Origin: Cristatella mucedo
Taxonomy: Eukaryota > Bryozoa > Phylactolaemata > Cristatellidae
Length of the DNA stretch: 60,000 bases
NCBI GenBank assembly: GCA_009760855.2
Contig: WPIO01000042.1
Location: forward strand, 1,014,501-1,074,500
Reading direction: 5' to 3'
The notes beneath the pieces were generated by a model. It had not been told where the DNA came from and did no database searches. It saw nothing but the letters and a program-made list of their open reading frames with translations. Shown in pieces: positions 53,919 to 60,000 of this stretch. Every line of letters starts with the position of its first letter. Position 1 is the first letter of the stretch. Both the position numbers and the translations under genes were made by a program.

Positions 53919-53970
<52 letters not shown>
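53829..53970. repeat. (TC)n/(TGTC)n tract before exon 3
   Basis: Pure pyrimidine-rich tract ending 135 bp upstream of the exon 3 acceptor (54105/54106). Confidence 0.95.
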
Positions 53971-53971
<1 letters not shown>

Positions 53972-54105
53972 GCAGCAAACGATTTTCGCACACGCCCAGT
54001 CCAGCAACAGGCTTTGGTCGTACTGCCTTTAAATAGCAGCGGTCTGTGGCAGCAAATGCTGCGATGTTTTCCCACATTTATTGTTTTTCTTCTTTTGACT
54101 CGAAG

Positions 54106-55160
54106 GCATCACGGACAGCCTGGTCAAGTCAGGCATAGCGCAGTTCTTGGCCAAGTTCATTCAGAACCAGTTCAACCAGACCGCTTCCTGGTCGGCCATG
54201 CTGGCCGGATTCATCGTGGTGCCCGGTGCGGCCGGCGGTTGCGTCGCCGGCGGCTGGCTCCAGAGGCGACTTCGCCTCAAGGTGCCCGGCCTCATCTCGC
54301 TCTGCCTCATCTCGTCGTTCTCAGTCACGGCCCTGTCGGCCGGTTTCTGGATGCACTGCGACGTCGACATCATGGCCGGGGTGACGGCAGCGTACAGCGA
54401 CGCTGACCCGACGGCCCCGCTGTCGCTGACCAGCCCGTGCAACCGGCGCTGCGGCTGCGACACTTCCGCTTACGCGCCGGTGTGCGGCAGCGACGGCCTG
54501 CAGTATTTCTCGTCCTGTCATGGCGGCTGCTCGGGCGGCTCGTCGGCCGGCAGTCTGCACAACTGCAGCTGCGTCGGCGTAGCCGTCACCGCCTCGGTCA
54601 GTGTCACGGCGGCCGCGGCGGCTGCTGCTGCCGTCGGCGGCGATGCAGTGGCTGGCAAGTGTCAGGTTCACTGCCCGCTGCTCTATGCGTTCCTTTGTGT
54701 CATTCTCTTGGCCATACTGGCCGTGTTCCTCACGCTGACCCCGTGGACGACCATGTCGATGCGAATCGTGGCCGAGAGCCAGCGAACGTACGCCGTCGGC
54801 TTCCAGTGGGTGTTCCTGCGGCTGGCCGGCCTGGCGCCCGGCCCCGTTATGTTTGGCGCCATCATCGACGCGGCGTGCGTCGTCTGGCAGGACAGGTGCG
54901 GCATGAAGGGCTCGTGCTGGCTGTATCGCGGGCGCGCCCTAAGCGTCAACGTGTTCGCCGCCATAGTCGGCCTCAAGCTCGTGTCCTTCGCCTTGTACGC
55001 GTGCGCCTACAAGCTCTACCGGCCGCCGCCGGACCGGAAGTCGGCCGACGAGGCAGCCGCCGCCGACGAATACTTTGACGGCACGCAGGCGGTGAGCAGC
55101 TCCGTCGTGCCTCTCACCTCAGCGGCCGCCGATGGCAGCGGCTTCGGGGTCGACTGCTGA
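54106..55160 (+). CDS. SLCO4A1-like: SLCO4A-like transporter, final coding exon
   Basis: Acceptor TCGAAG|GC completes Gly428, and residues 429-778 follow. The rest of TM7 (with GITDSLVKSGIAQF), TM8 (about 457-480) and TM9 (490-515) come first. The large extracellular loop 5 carries a Kazal-like cysteine domain (about 539-617: CNRRCGC, YAPVCGSDGLQYF, SCHGGC, CSC, and a final CQVHC), the hallmark of OATPs. It is interrupted by an Ala-rich run. TM10 (619-641), TM11 (657-685, with WQDRCGMKGSCWLY after it) and TM12 (708-730) end in KLYRPP. A short tail finishes at TGA 55158-55160. The product totals 778 aa against about 640-720 for typical OATPs; the excess lies in loops and N-terminus. Frames 54437-55078 and antisense are shadows. 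Confidence 0.95.
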
Positions 55161-55570
55161 CGACCCAGTCGTCGTCGCTGCTGTGCTAGTGGCAGTGCAG
55201 GTCGGTATGTAAGGACCGAATTCGAATCATCCCCTTGCAAGCGGGACCATCCACCTTGTCGGGCGCTCCTGTGCCTGGGCGCCTGCTTTTAGGTGCCCAC
55301 TGTCGTCGGCATTTACCTCTTTCGCTGCTCTGAGCTAGAGCCACTCTCTGGCCCGGATGCTGCTACTACTGGCGTTAGGATGGCAGTTTCGAAGCTGGCG
55401 TCTGCAGTTGCTGTGCCTGCGAGATGGCCGGCGTCGTTTATCGGTGCTGCCGAGTTCGCGTGCGCCCTTTTCATGCTTTTTATTGATCTTTTTGTTCAAA
55501 GTTGTAGACGTGAGGCTTGCAAATCTAGCAAGCCTTGTGCCTCCATTAAAATTGGTCACAGGTGGACACA
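55161..55570 (+). other. Probable 3' UTR of the SLCO4A-like gene
   Basis: An ATTAAA signal at 55545-55550 is followed by GT-rich DNA. An AATAAA at 55818-55823 is the alternative. Neither can be confirmed without transcript data. Confidence 0.4.
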
Positions 55571-57269
55571 ACACTGGGGTCAAGTCTTAGAGGTGTAACT
55601 GTACGTATGCCTGTTAAGAACCTTTTATTAAGTGATTGCCTAGCGAAAGACTATTGGATTGACTGAGCACCTAAAGGCCCGCTTGCACCTGTCAGGTCAG
55701 GTGCATTTATTTTGCCACCCGAGTGAACAACTTGTCAAGGCGGGCACAAAAAACAAATCTTGAGAGCGTCTTGTGAGGTTCGAGACATACAATGCATACC
55801 TATACTGACCTATCGCTAATAAAGACCAGCCCTTTATATATAATTTCACGTAAGAACAATGCAACAAAATTCTTAAAGGTGAATCATGCTTCTTGCCGGA
55901 TGGTATTTCTTGCACAATGCACGATAATGTATACAGCATTTTTAGTAAACAAGTCGGGTGTTTACGGCCTATTACAGGGTAGAAACAACTTGGAGAACAA
56001 CGTGGAGATCCATCTGGAGAGTGTAGCAAGTCTGCTACAGCGACGGAGATGCTGCAGGCCCAGGCTCTCTAATTGTACAGATCTTGCTTTGAGGAAAGAA
56101 AGCTATACTTTCCAATTCGACGAACCTAAACAATCTGGTCAGAGACCTTGCTATTGGCAAGTCTACGGCTGAGTTTCTGACACCCATGTGCAAGGAATGG
56201 AACTGGCTGAACGAATCTGTGGGAAGAAACAGGTCGAAAAAGTGCAACCGACTTTGTTCAAGCCTATTCCAACTTATCCAATATTATAAAAACATAATGT
56301 GGAATCATTGTTGGGGCTTTTCAGAAAAATCGATCCTCACAGAATAGCACAATCATGCAGTATGGGAAATCCTTAACACAAAGTTAAGAGTTACCCCGAT
56401 GAACTAGTTGGATATTATGGCACGGCCACAACAAAAAGCTCGGCATTCCATTATATTCGCACAGACAGACGGTTGCTTAGGATTTGAGCGTGCTAAAAGA
56501 CCTTTCACGCGACATCCAGTTGGCCCTTAATGCTTTTTTGAGTTAGTGACGGATATGCAATTTAGAACATCCTGATTTGAATATAGTCACTTGCTTTTAA
56601 TTGTTCATTGCGCACTTCTGTACCTTTTGTAAACGGGTACGGTGTTTTAGAGCGAAACATGACTAATGTGTAATCCGTTTAAGGTTTAACATACCATATC
56701 TACCCACTTGTATCACCAGAAATAAATACTCACTTTTAAACTTTACACAAGGTTGCACTACAAATGTGGTCAGTGCTGCTTACGTACAATACGATTGCAG
56801 TGAATCCGCAGGTTTATTGATTTGTGCTTTTGACGAAACCTTGCGTGATAGCAAGAGGCCGTGTGGCTGATGTGCCTCCTATGGCTTTTGTTTCTCGTAT
56901 TTGATACGAAATTTGTCACTTTCTTAGATGGAGTAATATAGACCGAAGGACCTCGAGGCATTCGTTATAGCCTGAACATGGCAGCCCTTCCACAGTCGTG
57001 ATTACTTAATTACCTAAGGCACATTGAAATAAATAAGGCGGCAATTCTTCGACAATTTGCAAATTAAGTGCCCGGTAATTAGCAACAGAAAAGGTGAACA
57101 TTCGAATCTAATTCAGCTGATAGGGATTGCCATATTGGAAGATGGAGGGACATTTCAACTGGCTTGGCTGCCCATAATAGCCCTTATGGTTTGTCCAAGG
57201 GTGTCATAGCTCGCTGGCCTCATGCTTAGGCCCGCGCATGGTCGTATTCCAACGGATTGTTTAAAACGG
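55571..57269. other. Non-coding, nothing recognised
   Basis: Open frames at 55697-56029 (minus) and 55792-56172 (plus) overlap each other and resemble nothing. No repeat family recognised. Confidence 0.45.
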
Positions 57270-57274
57270 TCGAT

Positions 57275-57366
57275 TAGGAATAATAATAATACACTTGATA
57301 AAACGCCCTCAGTGAACTCATATCGTTCTAGGCGCTTTGCATTTGCATTTGCAATTGCAGCAAAGG
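57275..57366 (-). mobile_element. LINE family A 3' tail
   Basis: On minus: GCAATTGCAAATGCAAATGC, AAAGCGCCTAGAACGATATG, GAGGGCGTTTTATCAAGTGT, then ATTATTATTATT. Last ~90 bp only. Confidence 0.75.
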
Positions 57367-58227
57367 AAACACGATCTGTCACCAATCACCATTTAAATTT
57401 CAAATGCCTAAAAGGCTTCATTATTATTTTTATACAGATAGAAATCATTTGTATAGCAAACTCGGAGAACCAGATCTCGTTCTATGCGCATTATGTATGC
57501 TGTGCATCGTTAATATAATTTATTGGTATTAGTACGAGGGAGCTTAATCCAGAGGTTCCAGGTTACACCTTATGCCTGCTGGTCAACTAGTGGGCATTAG
57601 CTCTATATCGCCTCTTAGAGTTTGAATTAGCGATTTCACTCGCAACAATGAAGGCATACTTTAATTTTAAAAAAGAGTAAAAGTCGGCACCGATCACCGA
57701 GGTGAGGCTGTCAAACACCCGTGAGCAACGCAGTATCGAAAAAATGCGACTACGATTTCTTAACACGGATAAAGAGGACGTTTCCTCAGTCGTACACTTT
57801 CATCCACCGAACGCCCCTCGAGTTTGCCATTAATCGAGTCACTCGCTTGTTATGCGAAACTGTAGAATTTCGGTTGAGCACTGTTTCGGTAAAGAAAGGA
57901 ATTCTGTCGCCTGAGCGATTGCCTGCTGGTGCAGCCAAAACCAGCGAATCGTTGCCAGCTGAGCCACCACAGGGGCGCCATCTTCTAGCAAAGTCTCTTT
58001 AATAGGTCGAAACGCTCCGTACGTAGACGTCGGGGTAGCAGCAGCAAGTTAGGATTACTTGAATAAAGCAGCTCGAGGCCGAAAGCCACGGCAGTACCAA
58101 GAAAACGATACTCAGCCCGTACTGCATGTTACCGGCCTGTCCGAGGGCCTACCGAGAAAAAAACGGCTGCAAGTGAATATTACAAGCTGCCTAGCCAGTA
58201 GTGGCAAACGCCGCTAGGCAGCTCACA
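57367..58227. other. Non-coding; one unassigned open frame
   Basis: The frame 57721-58002 (plus) has no ATG start and no recognisable product. On the minus strand AAGATGGCGCC (about 57985-57975) resembles a YY1-type initiator motif, but no gene could be attached to it. Confidence 0.4.
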
Positions 58228-58249
58228 CACACACACACACACACACACT
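58228..58249. repeat. (CA)n microsatellite
   Basis: Eleven CA units. Confidence 0.9.
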
Positions 58250-58419
58250 TTCATTCTTTCATTTATTAGCCACGCAAAAACATGTCGAAAAAGTGAAAAC
58301 GTGTGGCAGTGGAAGTCCGTGATGCTATCAATAAACGCCAGGCTCACTATAAAAGCGTGCGGCCAACACGGGGCAGGCTGATAACGCTTAAGGCAAATTG
58401 CAGATATTCATAAGCTAAG

Positions 58420-58454
<35 letters not shown>
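58420..58454. repeat. (TA)n microsatellite
   Basis: About 17 TA units. Confidence 0.9.
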
Positions 58455-58457
<3 letters not shown>

Positions 58458-60000
58458 TTCCATGGCCGTGTATATGTTTACTTACTGATTGCTAAAGCAC
58501 TTTCAGCAATGAGGCTGCTCGTTTATTCCGATTGCAAAATAGCTCGCTTCAAGCTCTGCCCTACCAATTTATTAATAAAACTGGACAATAGATTACAGTT
58601 TTTCTTTGCAAAAATCATGTCCTAATCCCTTATACCTAAAACATAGAAATTAGCTAATTTCTCCTACATATTGCTGTTGCCATCAGGACAATGATAATTC
58701 CAAATGCATCTAGCATTGATTTTACGTATGGTTCAAATTTCAGTTTGAAAATGTAGCACGAACTTTGACGAACCCAAATCAGTGAGGTTTAGGCAGACAT
58801 AGCACCACAGAGTACTAACCGCGAAAGTGAGACAGTACAGGTGCCTTATTGTCGTTGCAGAGTGAAAAAATCGTGAATAACTCTGTTTCTCTGCAATGGC
58901 TTATATAATATGATTTTTTTGCCAACTGCTTGCTGTTTAGCCACGTGTGCTGCAATTTAATCAAGACGAGAGGGAAAAAGCACTCCATAAAAATACCTGT
59001 CATTGAGTGCCAGGCAAACTAAGCATACTTTGGCATGACTTTCAGGAATCCATACAAGCCCAGTACACCCCATCTCATACGGGAATACTGAAAGGGATCT
59101 CTTCAAGGCTAGTTAAATAAGCTCTGCCACCTGCACGGAATTTCTCGCAAAAAGAATTTAGTAAGGTGCTAAAGAAAAAAGTAATTCATCTATTTCCGGT
59201 ATGTATGTATATGTGTTAGTAAAAAGGGGGGCAAAGGGAGCCGATATGTCTGCCGTCGCCAGAATTTGGTCAGAACAGACTGACCACTCAAGCAGCAGCT
59301 ACTTTTACGTGATAAACCTTGCCAATTGTTCAACTGGCAGCAGCGCCCCCTTTTGACCGCGTACCCATACATTCCCATCTCCATCGCGAGATAGGCTAAA
59401 GTGGGCAATAGAGAATTCTCCTGCATAACGCATGCTTAATCTCCATGGTTCTGTAGAGTTGCACGTACGGTGTTCCATCCTGCTGAGGCTGCGTTAACAC
59501 TTTCGGCTGACTGACAAGACGTAGAAGTGCTCTTATTTTAAGCTTTCTCCTTGCACTAGCCGACCAATGAGAAACTCGAGGTCATACAATGTGCACATTG
59601 GCAAATCACCAATCAATGAAGGTCAAACGCTTGAATTAATATAGGGGGTCAGGGCGAGCACCTTTATTTGCACGTTCATAGAGTTTTTATGAGTTTTAGC
59701 GATAGATTCACCCAAAGCTTTCCTCCAAAGAAGACACCACTCGACGTCTGTACGGAATGCACCCACTGATCGCGAACGGTGCAAATTGTTCAACACTTCA
59801 CCAGAAGATCATTTTTTGTCTACAATTGCATTCCTTTTCGTCGTCCCTGTCTTGCACTCGTCTTCAAATGATGACTGCAGGTCCTTCTCTGCCGTGTTGG
59901 CCAGCGGCCAAAATGGGTGATTCTTCATGTTGCCCCCCCCCCTCTAATGTGCATGAGCAGATGGTTTTGGGTAGGGCCAAGTCTGCCCTCACATCTCCCT
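58455..60000. other. Non-coding, nothing recognised
   Basis: Short open frames only. A C9-C10 run lies at about 59934-59942. No gene, RNA or recognised repeat. Confidence 0.45.

Larger units (their letters stand above)
44670..54105 (+). other. SLCO4A-like intron 2 (phase 1)
   Basis: 9436 bp, GTGGGT to TCGAAG. It contains at least five LINE A pieces in both orientations, a SINE B, (TG)n at 45558-45619, ATT repeats and a long (TC)n ending 135 bp before the acceptor. No internal coding exon is needed, because exons 2 and 3 join in frame and the TM7 sequence is continuous. Confidence 0.85.

Noticed and set aside
54437-55078. 213-codon frame overlapping exon 3
   Set aside because: Shifted-frame shadow of the transporter exon, Arg-rich and without similarity.
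57975-57985. Promoter of a minus-strand gene (YY1-like AAGATGGCGCC)
   Set aside because: A single short motif, with no CpG block or downstream open frame that reads as protein.

Overview
The window is eukaryotic and almost certainly animal DNA. It has GT-AG introns of 6 to 9 kb, one large intron-poor leucine-rich-repeat receptor gene, a three-coding-exon OATP/SLCO transporter gene, CpG-rich blocks, long dinucleotide tracts, and many decayed LINE and tRNA-derived SINE copies. No bacterial-style operon, CRISPR array or convincing intact tRNA/rRNA gene is visible. A lophotrochozoan (flatworm or mollusc type) would fit the LINE/SINE mix and a SPIN-like hAT element, but the species cannot be read from the sequence.

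Layout. 0-3 kb: a 110-bp sequence found again at 21.4 kb, a CpG-rich block and an AT-rich stretch. 3-8.6 kb: a decayed partial copy of the LRR gene, tRNA-SINEs, a 184-bp SPIN-like hAT MITE and a LINE fragment. 8.7-11.3 kb (minus): a complete LRR/LRRCT/FN3-like/single-TM receptor coding exon. 11.3-21 kb: a diverged tandem repeat, old LINE pieces, CTG/CAG-rich DNA and microsatellites. 21.4-29.6 kb: three CpG-rich blocks split by a (TC)n tract, a LINE copy and a (GA)n tract; these look like promoter or 5'-exon territory, with no confident coding exon. 30-36.8 kb: repeats, including the longest readable LINE (L2/CR1-like, frameshifted) at about 33.45-35.61 kb. 36.95-55.6 kb (plus): an SLCO4A-like organic anion transporter gene with coding exons 37062-38084, 44411-44669 and 54106-55160 (778 aa). 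Its introns are filled with SINE, LINE and microsatellite DNA. 55.6-60 kb: no supported gene.

The two protein genes are unrelated. One encodes a putative cell-surface recognition receptor, the other a 12-TM transporter. The repeats show a clear host-parasite relation of their own: the 3' tail of tRNA-SINE family A matches the 3' end of LINE family A, so the SINE probably uses that LINE's reverse transcriptase. The finding most worth following is the SPIN-like element, because SPIN transposons are known for horizontal transfer between distant animals.
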